Below the pieces are notes generated by a model. The model saw only the letters and a list, made by a program, of their open reading frames with translations. It searched no databases and had not been told where the DNA came from. 64,000 nucleotides of DNA from Rhizobium sp. NXC24 (GTDB taxonomy: Bacteria; Pseudomonadota; Alphaproteobacteria; Rhizobiales; Rhizobiaceae), in the NCBI RefSeq assembly GCF_002944315.1, contig NZ_CP024314.1, positions 1 through 64,000 of the forward strand, given 5' to 3'. This document shows positions 51,761-61,498 of this stretch, piece after piece (position 1 is the first letter of the stretch; each line of letters opens with the position of its first letter). Both the position numbers and the translations under genes were made by a program.

Positions 51761-53269
51761 TCACACCGACAGCCGGATGACGCTGTAGGACAGCGGCTTC
51801 AGCGCTGCCCGCAGCCTGCCATCCTCGATTTTTGCGGTTTCGACATGGACCGGGACGACCGTTTCCGGCCGCGTGGCGGTGTTGACCGCCTGCAGGTCGC
51901 CGTGGGTCATCTCCACCTGCTCGACAATGCGGGCATTGGCGAAGCCGTCCAGCCGGGCGTCGAAATCGAGCGCGGTCTGCGTGTGGCGGTTGACGGCGAA
52001 GAAGGTCAGGGTCTTGCCGTCGTCGGAAAGAACGGCTGACGCGTCGAGATACGGAACGTCGTTTGCCTCGTCGCAATCATAGGTCGGACCGTCGGTGATC
52101 AGTTGCAGCGCCGATCCACGCCCATATTTCGAGGCGAAATAGAAGGGATAATAGATCGTCTGGCGCCAGGCCGGGCCGCCATCCTCGGTCATGATCGGGG
52201 CAATGACGTTGACGAGCTGGGCGATGCAGGCGATGCGCACGCGATCCGAGCGGCGAATGAAGGTGTTGAGAATGCCGCCCACCTGCAGAACGTCTTCGAA
52301 ATTATAGACGTCTTCCAGCAAATGCGGCGCATCCGGCCATTCATCACGAGCAAGGATCTCCTTGTCCTGCTGGTTGGAATGGTACCAGACATTCCACTCA
52401 TCGAAGGAAATGCCGATCGTCTTCTTCGACCGCTTCTTCGCCTTGATATAATCGATGACGCCACCGATGGTGACGATGTAGCGGTCGAGCTTTTCGGCCT
52501 TGGCCAGATAGTTGAGCGTGTTCTTTTCGCGATTGGCGAAATACATGTGCAGTGAGATATGATCGGCGCTGTCATAGCACTGGTCCAGAACCTGCGCTTC
52601 CCAATCGGGATAGGTCTTCATGTCAGAATTCGACGAGCCGCAGACGACCAGTTCCAGAGATTTGTCGAAGCCGCGCATGGCCTTCGCCGTCTCATCGGCC
52701 AGCCGGCCATATTCATAGGCTGATTTGTGGCCGACTTGCCAAGGGCCGTCCATCTCGTTGCCGAGGCACCACAATTTGACATCATGGGGATTTGTCCAGC
52801 CATGCTTGCGGCGCAGGTCCGACCAATAGGTGCCGCCGGGATGATTGCAATATTCGAGGAAATTGCGAGCTGCATCCAGGCCGCGCGAGCCGAGATTGAC
52901 GGCAAGCATCGGCTTGGTATTTGCCTTCTTGCACCAGTCGACGAATTCGTTCACGCCGATCTGGTTGCTTTCGCGGGTGCGCCAGGCAAGGTCGAGACGG
53001 ACCGGGCGCTCCGAGCGCGGGCCTACTCCATCTTCCCAATTATAGGCCGATACGAAGTTGCCGCCGGGATAACGGCAATAGGGCGTATCGAGCTGGCGAA
53101 CGAGATCGATGACATCGCGCCGGAACCCGTGCTCATCGGCAGTCGGGTGTCCGGGCTCGTAAATGCCGCCGTAAATCGCCCTGCCGAGATGTTCGAGGAA
53201 CGAGCTGTAAAGTCTGGAATCGATGGTCGCGACCTGGAAATCGCGATGGACAATGACGTTCGCCTTCAA
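51761..53269 (-). CDS. GH51 alpha-L-arabinofuranosidase
   Basis: The protein has 502 residues from TTG 53269, which has GGGAGGG five bases upstream and gives the usual family length. ATG 53290 would add seven residues and has only a weak site. The TIM barrel shows YSSFLEHLGRAIYGGIYEPGHP, YCRYPGGNFVSAYNWEDG, acid/base Glu172 in CLGNEMDGPW and nucleophile Glu291 in ISFDEWNVWY, followed by a C-terminal beta domain (FFAVNRHTQTALDFDARLDG). There is no signal peptide, so it should release arabinose from short oligosaccharides after import by the adjacent transporter. An inverted repeat CTATC-TT-GATAG at 53313-53324 just upstream may be an operator for the ArsR-type protein. Confidence 0.92.
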   Translation of the reverse strand: MKANVIVHRDFQVATIDSRLYSSFLEHLGRAIYGGIYEPGHPTADEHGFRRDVIDLVRQLDTPYCRYPGGNFVSAYNWEDGVGPRSERPVRLDLAWRTRESNQIGVNEFVDWCKKANTKPMLAVNLGSRGLDAARNFLEYCNHPGGTYWSDLRRKHGWTNPHDVKLWCLGNEMDGPWQVGHKSAYEYGRLADETAKAMRGFDKSLELVVCGSSNSDMKTYPDWEAQVLDQCYDSADHISLHMYFANREKNTLNYLAKAEKLDRYIVTIGGVIDYIKAKKRSKKTIGISFDEWNVWYHSNQQDKEILARDEWPDAPHLLEDVYNFEDVLQVGGILNTFIRRSDRVRIACIAQLVNVIAPIMTEDGGPAWRQTIYYPFYFASKYGRGSALQLITDGPTYDCDEANDVPYLDASAVLSDDGKTLTFFAVNRHTQTALDFDARLDGFANARIVEQVEMTHGDLQAVNTATRPETVVPVHVETAKIEDGRLRAALKPLSYSVIRLSV

Positions 53270-53478
53270 CGAACCCTCCCATTTATGCATCAGATTTCTT
53301 GTTTTCTTGTATCTATCTTGATAGCGATAAATGGCAGTGTCAATTGTGCCGCGTTTTTGATTTTTCCCGTGCAAATTCCTGAAAAAGCTATTTAATTACA
53401 AGTAGTTCTCCTTGCGGATGGGTGGCTTGGAACGGGAACGGAACGCGATTTAATAATCAGGATTTCCGATATTTATCT

Positions 53479-54399
53479 TCAAACATACAGCCGCATGACG
53501 ATGTCTCGGCCATAATTTCCAAAGCCGCGGCCGAAAATATTGACCCCGCCGGTGTTGCTGGCATTTTCGGCGATGCCGATGCGGAGCCGGATGGAGGAAT
53601 GTTGGGCAAGGGCGAGGTCGCTGACCGTGACATTGGAGGCGGCCATGCCGTCGATGAAGGTTCCGCGTGTGGAAATGCGCCAGGTCTTCAGCTTCCCGTA
53701 TTGCGAACCCTCGAGCTTCCACCATGCCGGCGTGAAGGCGCCACGCTTGTCGCCATAGTCGCCCGGCGAGGTCCAGGTTCCAATCGCCATTCCGTTAACC
53801 CAGAGCGTGATGTCGGAGGGCCAATCGGGATTGGTGCCTGGCACTTCAGAAGACAATTCCATCGAAAATTCGATGGCGCGCACGGTCTTGTTCAAGACCT
53901 TGGCATTATTGGGGAATTTATACTCGACATGCCCTCTGCCAAACCAGATGAGACCCGCCTGCATGCGTTGTGGATCCAAGAAATAGTCGGGCACGTCGAG
54001 AAGGCCGAGCACAGTTTCGGTGGAGCAGAGACCACAGGGCGCATGAATGTCACAGCTCGTATAGAGACCGACCGGCATCGCAACCTCGATGAAGTCGTCC
54101 TTCTGAACGGTCGTGTCCTGGAAACTGATCAGAATTTCATTATAAATCGCGGAGCAAATTTTTTGATTGCCCTTGCGTGCCTTGGCAAGACGGGATTCAA
54201 CCAGTCCCGCCTCTTCCAAGATCTGAATGCCGGTGGCGACCGTTGACTGAGGCAAAGAGAGCGTTCGCGCCATGTCATTAACGTTCATCGGCCCTTTTGA
54301 GCAAAGCAACTTGAGGAGTTGTATGCGTACAGGCGCCGAGAGCGCTCTTATAGCATTCTCGTTCTCGCTGGCGTCGATGGTCAAGAACGAGTGTTCCAT
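53479..54399 (-). CDS. ArsR-type winged-helix regulator with C-terminal sensing domain
   Basis: The protein has 306 residues. About 15-85 are a winged helix of ArsR type (AIRALSAPVRIQLLKLLCSKGPMNVNDMARTLSLPQSTVATGIQILEEAGLV). About 110-306 are a beta-rich region (YKFPNNAKVLNKTVRAIEFSMELSSEVP, DITLWVNGMAIGTWTSPGDYG) that looks like a carbohydrate-sensing jelly-roll. A DIHAPCGLCS segment could bind metal. Ordinary ArsR proteins are about 100 residues, so this is the long two-domain class. It lies directly upstream of the GH51 and transporter genes and probably controls them. Confidence 0.82.
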   Translation of the reverse strand: MEHSFLTIDASENENAIRALSAPVRIQLLKLLCSKGPMNVNDMARTLSLPQSTVATGIQILEEAGLVESRLAKARKGNQKICSAIYNEILISFQDTTVQKDDFIEVAMPVGLYTSCDIHAPCGLCSTETVLGLLDVPDYFLDPQRMQAGLIWFGRGHVEYKFPNNAKVLNKTVRAIEFSMELSSEVPGTNPDWPSDITLWVNGMAIGTWTSPGDYGDKRGAFTPAWWKLEGSQYGKLKTWRISTRGTFIDGMAASNVTVSDLALAQHSSIRLRIGIAENASNTGGVNIFGRGFGNYGRDIVMRLYV

Positions 54400-54601
54400 T
54401 ACGCTCCCCAGTATTCTTGAAATTACGTTTTATATCTGAAATCTCGATGTATCAAGACTGACTGGCTAAAATTGACTTCAGTGTCAGTGCCGCCGGCTTT
54501 TATTTTTTCCAACTATAGGGGCAGCATCTTCAGAAGCTCAATCGACGATTATCCATTGGAAATCTGTTGCTTGATAGACTGCTGACGTTCACAGGCGCCC
54601 G

Positions 54602-54790
54602 CTAGAGGCGCAGGATAGTGGCTCCGATCAGGATGATGAGGAATGCCGGTGGCAAAAGGACGACTGGCAGGAGCCAGATGCCGAAAAGCGAGTCCGCCTG
54701 CGCTTGGTCGGGATGAGCGGGATCGTAAAGGATCGGGAGCTTGGAAAATTTGCATCCGCGATATAGCGCTCTTTGGCTCGCCGATCTCAT
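54602..54790 (-). pseudogene. Fragment resembling the C-terminus of a DUF3592 membrane protein
   Basis: A 62-codon frame encodes FSKLPILYDPAHPDQAQADS followed by a membrane helix (LLPVVLLPPAFLIILIGATI). This is the pattern of the last part of DUF3592 proteins (YDP-x-P-x-x-A before the final helix). The preceding 36 codons of the open frame show no similarity, and no earlier membrane helix is present, so the 5' part of the gene seems lost. It could alternatively be a small membrane protein in its own right. Confidence 0.45.
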
Positions 54791-54839
54791 TGTGTCTGCT
54801 AGCAGGGGTGAAGTAAAAATCTGACAGAAGGTGAGCTGG

Positions 54840-55124
54840 ATGGTGAAATGGCAAGCTAAAGATTTCGGCCCGGACAGCGTTGTCCTTGACGCTGACAAGC
54901 TGTCGCGACCGGTTACCGCTGAAGAGCTGGGAAATCAGCTAGTTCGTATCAATCGACTCTGCACGATTCTGTCGCATGTTCTCGATGCGGCAGACATAGC
55001 AGTGACGGATCGGGAACGCCTTTGGTCGGAGATCGAGGGGTTTCAGGATCAAAACTTCGAGGCGTACAAAAGTTTGCTCGCGAGCGAATCCCCCGAAGGA
55101 GGCCGGACCAGCCCGCCCAAATAA
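54840..55124 (+). CDS. Hypothetical protein
   Basis: The protein has 94 residues from ATG 54840 (AGAAGGTGAG upstream; GTG 54831 is an alternative). It is soluble and mostly helical (VTAEELGNQLVRINRLCTILSHVLDAADIAV and RERLWSEIEGFQDQNFEAYKSLLASE), with a proline-rich end. No family was recognised. Its last 91 bases before the MYG1 gene are noncoding. It is divergent from the DUF3592 fragment. Confidence 0.5.
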   Translation: MVKWQAKDFGPDSVVLDADKLSRPVTAEELGNQLVRINRLCTILSHVLDAADIAVTDRERLWSEIEGFQDQNFEAYKSLLASESPEGGRTSPPK

Positions 55125-55215
55125 GCAAATGGCCCGTTGAGATGGGATGCAGCAACGGCTATCTGCTGCTAGACCCCCAGCGGATACTCCGCGAACAACA
55201 AGGCATAGCCCCCGC

Positions 55216-56148
55216 ATGATCCCAGATTTCCTCGTCACCCATTCCGGCGGTTTCCATGCCGACGAACTGTTGTCCAGCGTCATCCTGACCCGGCTTTTTC
55301 CGCAGGCGCGTCTCATCCGCAGCCGGATGCCGGAATGGACCACCCCCGGCCCAGACCGTATCATCTACGATGTGGGCGGCAGATATGACGCCGCCGCGCG
55401 GATCTTCGATCACCATCAGCGCGGCGCGCCGCTGCGGGAGAGTGGCCAACCATACAGTTCGTTCGGTTTGATCTGGAAGCATTATGGCCGTGATTACCTC
55501 GCCGCCTCGGGTCTTCCCGAAGCGCATATCGAGGCGGTACATGCCTCCTTCGATGCTAGTTTTGTGCTGCCGGTCGATCTCGTTGACAATGGTGCGCTCA
55601 GCCCCTCCGTTGCGGGAGCGCTGGCTGGGCTCACGTTGCCGGCGCTGCTGGAAACCTTAAAGCCCGTTTTTGACGAGGCAAACCCCGAGGCCGAAGATCG
55701 CGGTTTCCAAAACGCTCTTGCCATTGCCCGAAGTTTCGTCGAGGCGAGGATAGCCCAAAGCGCCGCAAAGTTGCGGGCCGAAGCGCTCGTGCACCAGGCA
55801 ATCATGGATGCAGGCAAGGGGCGCATTCTGGAACTCCCAATGGGAATGCCCTTCCGCCCCGCCATCGTGAAGGCAGGCGCCGATCACCTGCTGTTTGTCG
55901 TTCACCCGCGCGAAAATGATTGGTGTCTGACCGGCATCCGCCGTGCGGATGAGGGTTTCGAGCTGAGGGCAGACCTGCCTGCCTCTTGGGCGGGCTTGAC
56001 CGACCGCGATCTGGAAGTGGCTTGCGGCATAGAGGGCGCGAGCTTTTGCCACAGCGGCCGGTTCATCGCCGCCGCCAGGACCCGCGAGGCTGCACTCGCC
56101 ATGGCCGAGCTGGCGGTGACGGAGGCTGAAGTCGGCATGACCGGCTGA
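55216..56148 (+). CDS. MYG1-family (DHH-like) metal-dependent hydrolase
   Basis: The protein has 310 residues from ATG 55216. THSGGFHADELLSSVILTRLFP (His14, Asp16), YDVGGRYD (Asp52) and IFDHHQRGAP (Asp65-His66-His67) form the DHH-type metal site shared with MYG1/GAMM1 proteins. The second half (MPFRPAIVKAGADHLLFVVHPRENDWCLTGIR and SFCHSGRFIAAARTREAALAMAE) fits the family's C-terminal domain. MYG1 is a 3'-5' RNA exonuclease in eukaryotes; the bacterial role is not established. The in-frame start at 55147 is rejected as low-complexity. It appears monocistronic, ending before the hairpin at 56355. Confidence 0.85.
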   Translation: MIPDFLVTHSGGFHADELLSSVILTRLFPQARLIRSRMPEWTTPGPDRIIYDVGGRYDAAARIFDHHQRGAPLRESGQPYSSFGLIWKHYGRDYLAASGLPEAHIEAVHASFDASFVLPVDLVDNGALSPSVAGALAGLTLPALLETLKPVFDEANPEAEDRGFQNALAIARSFVEARIAQSAAKLRAEALVHQAIMDAGKGRILELPMGMPFRPAIVKAGADHLLFVVHPRENDWCLTGIRRADEGFELRADLPASWAGLTDRDLEVACGIEGASFCHSGRFIAAARTREAALAMAELAVTEAEVGMTG

Positions 56149-56495
56149 CGCTTGCCAGGCAGATGATGGAGCGGTGCCTAGTCGGCCCGCTCGTTCTGAA
56201 AGCCTTACCTGATCGACCTCGTAATCGACCGGCTCCTTGTCCCGCATTTCGCTTTCGCAATTGCCTATGAATTTGCTTTAAAGGGCGGAATGGTAGACTT
56301 GACGCAAAGAGACCAATTGTTCGGAGCCTTGCAAGTTCATCACGCCGAGAACATGGGATGGGCAGCGGCGTGACCGCTGCCCATCCCGGATTTCCCAGAC
56401 CGAAGTTGTCTCAATGCAGAACCGCTAGCCACTGAGACGGAAGGCGATGATTTCCAGCGTCGTGGCCTGACTGGCGGCTGAAGGTGTTGCTTCGA
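56149..56495. other. Convergent intergenic region with 14-bp perfect hairpin
   Basis: This gap separates the convergent MYG1 and chemoreceptor genes. GGGATGGGCAGCGG (56355-56368) pairs perfectly with CCGCTGCCCATCCC (56374-56387) around a 5-base loop. On the plus strand GGATTT follows, and neither strand has a real U-run. A bidirectional terminator is the likely role. No ORF of note was found. Confidence 0.55.
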
Positions 56496-58451
56496 TCAGA
56501 AGTCTTCCCATTCCTTTACAGCGGCGGCAGTTGCCGTCTTTCCGCCGAAGACGCGGGAGAGCTTGTTGCTAAGGGCGCGGGCCGGAGAGGCAACAGGCTT
56601 GGTCGTTTCGCGGATGGCACGCGGGCCGACGGCGTCTTCAAGCCTAAAGTTGCCAATGAGATCCCGTAGCTTCGCGGCCTCCTGCGTAAGATTGGAAGCC
56701 GCGGCGGTCGATTGCTCCACCATGGCGGCATTCTGCTGCGTCGTCTGATCCATCGAATTGATCGCCGTGTTAATCTCGGCAAGACCCGTCGACTGCTCCT
56801 TTGCGGACACGGCGATCGCATTCATGTGATTGTTGATCTGGCCAATGAAGCCGCCGATGACGTTTAGCGCCTCGCCGGTATCGCGCACCAGCTTGACGCC
56901 GCTTTGCACTTCGGTGGTCGACGTTTGGATCAGGCCCTTGATCTCCTTTGCCGCCTGCGCCGAGCGCTGAGCAAGCTCGCGCACTTCCTGTGCGACGACC
57001 GCAAAGCCCTTGCCTGCTTCGCCTGCTCGGGCTGCCTCCACTCCGGCGTTGAGCGCCAGAAGATTGGTCTGGAAAGCAATCTCGTCGATAACGCCTATGA
57101 TGTTGGAGATTTGCTGCGAGCTCTCCTCGATCCGCCGCATCGCCTCCTCGGCATGAGAAACCACTTCGGCGGATTTCTGCGCGCTCTGATTGGCCTGGCT
57201 CGCGACAGCGCGGGCCTCTTCCGTCAGCTTTGTCGACGAACCAACGTTGACGACGATCTCGTCGAGTGCGGCGGCGGTTTCTTCGAGTGAGGCGGCCTGT
57301 TGTTCCGTCCGTCTGGAGAGATCCTGCGCACCCGACGAGATTTCGCGCGTGCCATTGTTCATGGCGCCAATGCTGTCCGCGATCGTCGAAAGTGCGGCGC
57401 CAAGCTGCTGGACCGACTGATTGAAGTCCCGGCGCAGCGGCTCGAAATCCGGTGCGAAGGCCTCATTGATCTGGAAGGCCAGATCGCCGGCGGCAAGCCG
57501 TTTCAGACCTGAGGCGAGATTGTCAGAGGCAAAGCGCAATTGTTCGGCTTCACGCTCCGTGCGGCGCTGGAGTTCGGCGCGTTCGGCTTCCTGATGGCCG
57601 CGAGAGGCGGTAGCCTCTTCTTCGAGGCGCCTGTTGGCGACTGCATTCTGTTGGAAGACCTTAACGGCTTCATACATGGCGCCTATTTCGTCTCGACGCG
57701 TCACGGAGGCGATATCGACATTCATGTCGCCATCAGCGAGCCGGCGCATTGCTGAGGTCATCAGCTTGATGGGCTTGGCAACGCCGATCATCAACGCGAT
57801 CGCTGATGCAAACAAGACAAGAACAACGCTTGCGCCGACGATCAAAGAGATCGTTTCCGCCGTTGAAACCGAGGCCGCCAGCGCAGCTCTTGCTTCCTGC
57901 GTAAAGTGGCGAGCGTTCTGGATCGAGGCGTCCGTTGCCGTGTGCGTGCGCTCCATAACCTGGTTGATATCCACCTCGGAGACGACGCCCAACGCCGCTT
58001 CGACTTCTGCCGGGCTCAATGGCGAGCCATTCTTCTTGGACATGGCTGCGGTCAAAGCGGAGGCACGTTTTGTTATGAGGCCATCATACTCGCGCAAACC
58101 ATTGCGGATGTCCTTCAAGACATCAGGCTTCAGAGCGATACTGATGGGCTGCTCAAGGCCATCCCATGCTTGTTGGTCGCTGATTTTGGCTTGACTGAGC
58201 GAAGCTTCAACTTCCTTTGCCGTCGTAGCAGAGCCGATTTCATGAGCGGCTGTCCGCATTTCGGCGAGAGATACCGCGGCAGTCTGAATGCCGTTGAGAA
58301 TCGTTTGTTCACGAGAAACGGCCGCATTCGCCGAACTGATTTCACCGCTGGCGATCTGCTGATTTATGAGAATACCGATGATCAGTACAATTCCGATACC
58401 CGACGAAAGCGCAAGCTTCGTACCGATCTTAAGGTTTGCCAAGAAAGACAT
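56496..58451 (-). CDS. Methyl-accepting chemotaxis protein 2 with CheR-type pentapeptide
   Basis: The protein has 651 residues from ATG 58451 (AAAGGATTCAT upstream; GTG 58472 is in frame but lacks a site). Helix 1 is at about 11-30, with a four-helix-bundle periplasmic sensor of about 155 residues and helix 2 ([23 protein letters not shown]). HAMP units follow ([33 protein letters not shown]), then the signalling tip [30 protein letters not shown]. The chain ends in EWEDF, which fits the xWxxF tether for CheR/CheB and so marks a high-activity receptor. The ligand is unknown. Confidence 0.93.
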   Translation of the reverse strand: MSFLANLKIGTKLALSSGIGIVLIIGILINQQIASGEISSANAAVSREQTILNGIQTAAVSLAEMRTAAHEIGSATTAKEVEASLSQAKISDQQAWDGLEQPISIALKPDVLKDIRNGLREYDGLITKRASALTAAMSKKNGSPLSPAEVEAALGVVSEVDINQVMERTHTATDASIQNARHFTQEARAALAASVSTAETISLIVGASVVLVLFASAIALMIGVAKPIKLMTSAMRRLADGDMNVDIASVTRRDEIGAMYEAVKVFQQNAVANRRLEEEATASRGHQEAERAELQRRTEREAEQLRFASDNLASGLKRLAAGDLAFQINEAFAPDFEPLRRDFNQSVQQLGAALSTIADSIGAMNNGTREISSGAQDLSRRTEQQAASLEETAAALDEIVVNVGSSTKLTEEARAVASQANQSAQKSAEVVSHAEEAMRRIEESSQQISNIIGVIDEIAFQTNLLALNAGVEAARAGEAGKGFAVVAQEVRELAQRSAQAAKEIKGLIQTSTTEVQSGVKLVRDTGEALNVIGGFIGQINNHMNAIAVSAKEQSTGLAEINTAINSMDQTTQQNAAMVEQSTAAASNLTQEAAKLRDLIGNFRLEDAVGPRAIRETTKPVASPARALSNKLSRVFGGKTATAAAVKEWEDF

Positions 58452-58546
58452 ATGAATCCTTTGTGTTGTCACCGCCGGCAGCCTCCTCCCTTGAAGCCGG
58501 GCGTATTGAATGATTTTCAGTTAGAGACGAAAGAAGAAGTGAGCCT

Positions 58547-58825
58547 TCACGCGTTCTGCGTGGGCCGCATGTCAGCGTTAATTGAAAGATGCGGCGCATC
58601 AGTCACATCGCCCTTCAGAGACGCGCAAAGAGCCTCCAAATAATATGCCGCGTTGCTCAGCATCTCACGTTTGCGCGCCAGCAATTGTAAGAGGTCAGGT
58701 GCTTCGGGCGCCGTGGAAAAGGTATCCGAGGTTTGGACGTCTGGTCGAGCGCGGTTCTGGGCTGGAAATGGAATGAGGTTAGGCACGACGTTCTCCGGGA
58801 ACGAAGGAGACAGGGGTGCCGTCAT
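58547..58825 (-). CDS. Hypothetical protein upstream of chemoreceptor 2
   Basis: The protein has 92 residues from ATG 58825 (CAGAGGGCCG upstream). It is proline-rich and unstructured at the start (APLSPSFPENVVPNLIPFPAQ), then has one helix (PDLLQLLARKREMLSNAAYYLEALCASL). The family is not recognised. It is on the same strand as the chemoreceptor with 95 bp between them and could be cotranscribed. Confidence 0.45.
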   Translation of the reverse strand: MTAPLSPSFPENVVPNLIPFPAQNRARPDVQTSDTFSTAPEAPDLLQLLARKREMLSNAAYYLEALCASLKGDVTDAPHLSINADMRPTQNA

Positions 58826-59464
58826 CGGCCCTCTGAAGGTAGTGGAGAAAAGCCGCCACAAATCATTTGCGCAGCGCGAATAGGCTTTCGATTATGCCGG
58901 AGAGCAGGAGATTGTCCTTGGAAGACAACCGCGTCTCAGCAACTGCGCCTATGCACTCACGAATTGACGCGAACCCTTAACAAAGATTGGATTTTCGTGG
59001 ATGCGCCTCGGTTCTCACAACCTCAAGTGAACTTTGCTGCTCATTCTGGATATGTTGGCGGAAACTGGACACGATGGCGCGATCCCATGATGGTAAGAGC
59101 GATCATGAAGTAGTGCCGCATTTCGCGGCAGTAAAAACTAAAGGATCGCTATGGCGTGACGAGATTCAGTCCGAACTGTCGCCAGGAAGAACCGCTTAGA
59201 GACCGGCCTTAAAATTCCGTTCTCTCGAGGGGCGCTACTGGTACTCGCGGTGCAGATTCTTGGTGTTCCAGAGAGTTGGCCGGGTACAGGTACGTGTCGC
59301 CTTTGGCGGCCGTCAGATATCGTTTGTCCGCGTGTCATTCGCTATTGGGCGGGGTCTGTTTGCGCGCTCGCAGACTTCCAAATCTCGACGCCGACCATCT
59401 GGACGAAGTTGCCATTTGACCTGCCATTGCCTTTCAAGCGGTCCACGCACAAACGAATAATCAT
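58826..59464. other. Intergenic region upstream of the AraC gene
   Basis: About 640 bp between the divergent hypothetical gene and the AraC-type regulator. Short open frames exist on both strands, but none has a ribosome binding site with protein-like composition. No repeat, RNA gene or terminator with T-run was recognised. It may hold degraded sequence. Confidence 0.4.
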
Positions 59465-60460
59465 ATGTCAGACAATATCCTGGTGAAATCCTCGCTGCGA
59501 TTTCATGGCTCAACCTTCGACGATATGGTCGAAATATACACGAAAAACTTCGGTCCCTTTGAGGCCAGCCAGTTGGGCCGGGGGGCAGATTTCCTTTGGC
59601 AGGCCGACTTCCATACCGGAGGGGCAGCAACCTTGGTCACCAGTCACTACCAGGTTGAATGGCAAGCACGTCCTCTGGCCGAAATGCCTGAGTGGCTATC
59701 GATTGCGGTACCTCGCATCGGAGGCTGGGGCGTAGCGCTTGGTCGCCGAGTGATTGACGTCAAGCCGGGCCAGGTGCTGCTTGTCAATAACAAGCAGCCG
59801 GAACGTTTCTTTCTGCAAGGTGCGCCGAATATGTCCGATGTGCTCCGACTGGACTGGGCGGTCATGAAGCAAACGGTTGCAGCAATGTTTGAGATGCCAT
59901 TGAATGGCTCACTTGATCTGACGCCGATCCTGGATCTGTCCACGTCAGCCGGTCAATTGGTCGGAAATCTCGTGCAAACGATCATTGCGGGTATGCGCTA
60001 CAACGGACCGCTCATTCAATCTCCGATGGCGATGTCGTATATGGTCAACGCGCTCGCCGATTTGATATTGCGGACGACGCCACATCAGCTATCTCACCTA
60101 TTAGCCAAGAAGCCCCACCTGGTTGCTCCCCGGCATGTTCGACGTGCCATCGACTTCATGCACGCAAACATTGACCGGCCAATAACGATGCAAATGGTCG
60201 CCGAGGCTGTTGGTGTTTCCATTCGCGCGCTGGAAGGGGGCTTTCGGGCTTTCAGGGAAACAACCCCAATGGCTTATCTGCGGGGGATTCGTCTGCAAGC
60301 CGCCCGGGCAGATCTTCTGGATCAGTCCAACCGCACGTCGATCAAAGAAATATGCTTGAAGTGGGGCTTCTTCCATTTCGGAAGATTCGCGGTGACCTAT
60401 CGGCAGACATTTGGAGAAACTCCATCGGAGACGAGGAAGCGCTCAGGAGCTGAAGGCTGA
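59465..60460 (+). CDS. AraC-family transcriptional regulator
   Basis: The protein has 331 residues. The N-terminal half resembles the AraC_binding_2 ligand domain (SIAVPRIGGWGVALGRRVIDVKPGQVLLVNN). The C-terminal 100 residues carry two helix-turn-helix units: PRHVRRAIDFMHANIDRPITMQMVAEAVGVSIRALEGGFRAF and TPMAYLRGIRLQAARADLL...SIKEICLKWGFFHFGRFAVTYRQTFGETPSE. The target is not evident. The transporter operon at 60512 is convergent, so its promoter lies beyond the window and the link is uncertain. Confidence 0.9.
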   Translation: MSDNILVKSSLRFHGSTFDDMVEIYTKNFGPFEASQLGRGADFLWQADFHTGGAATLVTSHYQVEWQARPLAEMPEWLSIAVPRIGGWGVALGRRVIDVKPGQVLLVNNKQPERFFLQGAPNMSDVLRLDWAVMKQTVAAMFEMPLNGSLDLTPILDLSTSAGQLVGNLVQTIIAGMRYNGPLIQSPMAMSYMVNALADLILRTTPHQLSHLLAKKPHLVAPRHVRRAIDFMHANIDRPITMQMVAEAVGVSIRALEGGFRAFRETTPMAYLRGIRLQAARADLLDQSNRTSIKEICLKWGFFHFGRFAVTYRQTFGETPSETRKRSGAEG

Positions 60461-60511
60461 GTAAGCATATGACAATCCACAAACGTCTTTAGACCCGATC
60501 TCCGGGCTGGT

Positions 60512-61498
60512 TCACTCCAGGGGAAAGTGGCAGGCAACCCCATGGTTCGTCGAGGTTTCAGTCAAAAGCGGGCGGCTTTCATGGCAGATATCTCGGGCAA
60601 AGGCACAGCGGGTCGAGAATTTGCAGCCCTTGGGAGGGTTGAGCGGGCTTGGAATTTCGCCCTTGAGCAGGATGCGCTCGCGTCTGCCCCCTTTATGCGG
60701 CTGCGGAATGGCTGAAAGCAGCGCCTGGGTATAAGGATGGCGCGGGGCGGCGTAGAGCGTGTCGGTCTCGCCGATTTCCACGATGGAACCGAGATACATG
60801 ACGGCCACGCGGGTCGAAACCTGGCGAACCACGGGAAGATCGTGAGCGATGAACAAATAGGTGAGGTTCAGCCGCTCACGGAGGTCAGCGAACAGATTGA
60901 TGATCTGCGCCTGTACCGAAACATCGAGTGCGGAGACCGGTTCATCGGCGACGATCAATTGCGGTTCGACCGCCAGCGCCCGCGCAATGCCGATCCGCTG
61001 GCGCTGTCCGCCTGAAAATTCATGCGGATAACGATCGAGATATTCAGGCCTCAGACCCACCAAAGTCATGAGTTCGGCAAGGCGATCCTCGACTTCGGAA
61101 CCAGTGCGGATCGCGTGGACCTTCAGCACTTCGCCGAGGATATCGCGGACCCTGCGGCGCGGATTAAGCGAGGAGGAAGGATCCTGGAAGATCATCTGCA
61201 TTTTGCGCCGCACTGGCTTCAGCGCCCGCGCATTCGCCTTGCCGATCTCGATGCCCTCGAAGGCGAGGCTGCCGGAAGTCACGTCGTAAAGCCGGGTCAT
61301 GCAACGACCCAAGGTGGACTTGCCGGAGCCGGATTCGCCGACCAGGCCGAGCGTCTCGCCCGGAAACACGTCGAGGCTGATCTGGTCTACGGCATGCAAT
61401 ATCCGGCCCGAGCCCGGCATCATGGTCTTACCGACGACGAAATTCTTGGTCAGTTGGTGAGCCGAAAGGAGAGGCTTTCGCATTTGCTCGGTGCTCAC
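60512..61498 (-). CDS. Dipeptide/oligopeptide-type ABC transporter ATP-binding protein (DppF-like)
   Basis: The protein has 328 residues from GTG 61498, overlapping the upstream stop as GTGA, with CTGGAGGTGGCGGC before it. It shows [75 protein letters not shown] and a C-terminal cysteine-bearing tail ([15 protein letters not shown]). It is the last gene of the operon. Confidence 0.92.
   Translation of the reverse strand: MSTEQMRKPLLSAHQLTKNFVVGKTMMPGSGRILHAVDQISLDVFPGETLGLVGESGSGKSTLGRCMTRLYDVTSGSLAFEGIEIGKANARALKPVRRKMQMIFQDPSSSLNPRRRVRDILGEVLKVHAIRTGSEVEDRLAELMTLVGLRPEYLDRYPHEFSGGQRQRIGIARALAVEPQLIVADEPVSALDVSVQAQIINLFADLRERLNLTYLFIAHDLPVVRQVSTRVAVMYLGSIVEIGETDTLYAAPRHPYTQALLSAIPQPHKGGRRERILLKGEIPSPLNPPKGCKFSTRCAFARDICHESRPLLTETSTNHGVACHFPLE

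Noticed and set aside
50136..51788. 550-codon plus-strand frame opposite the Opp-type binding-protein gene
   Set aside because: Shadow frame in GC-rich sequence; the minus strand has a signal peptide and family motifs.
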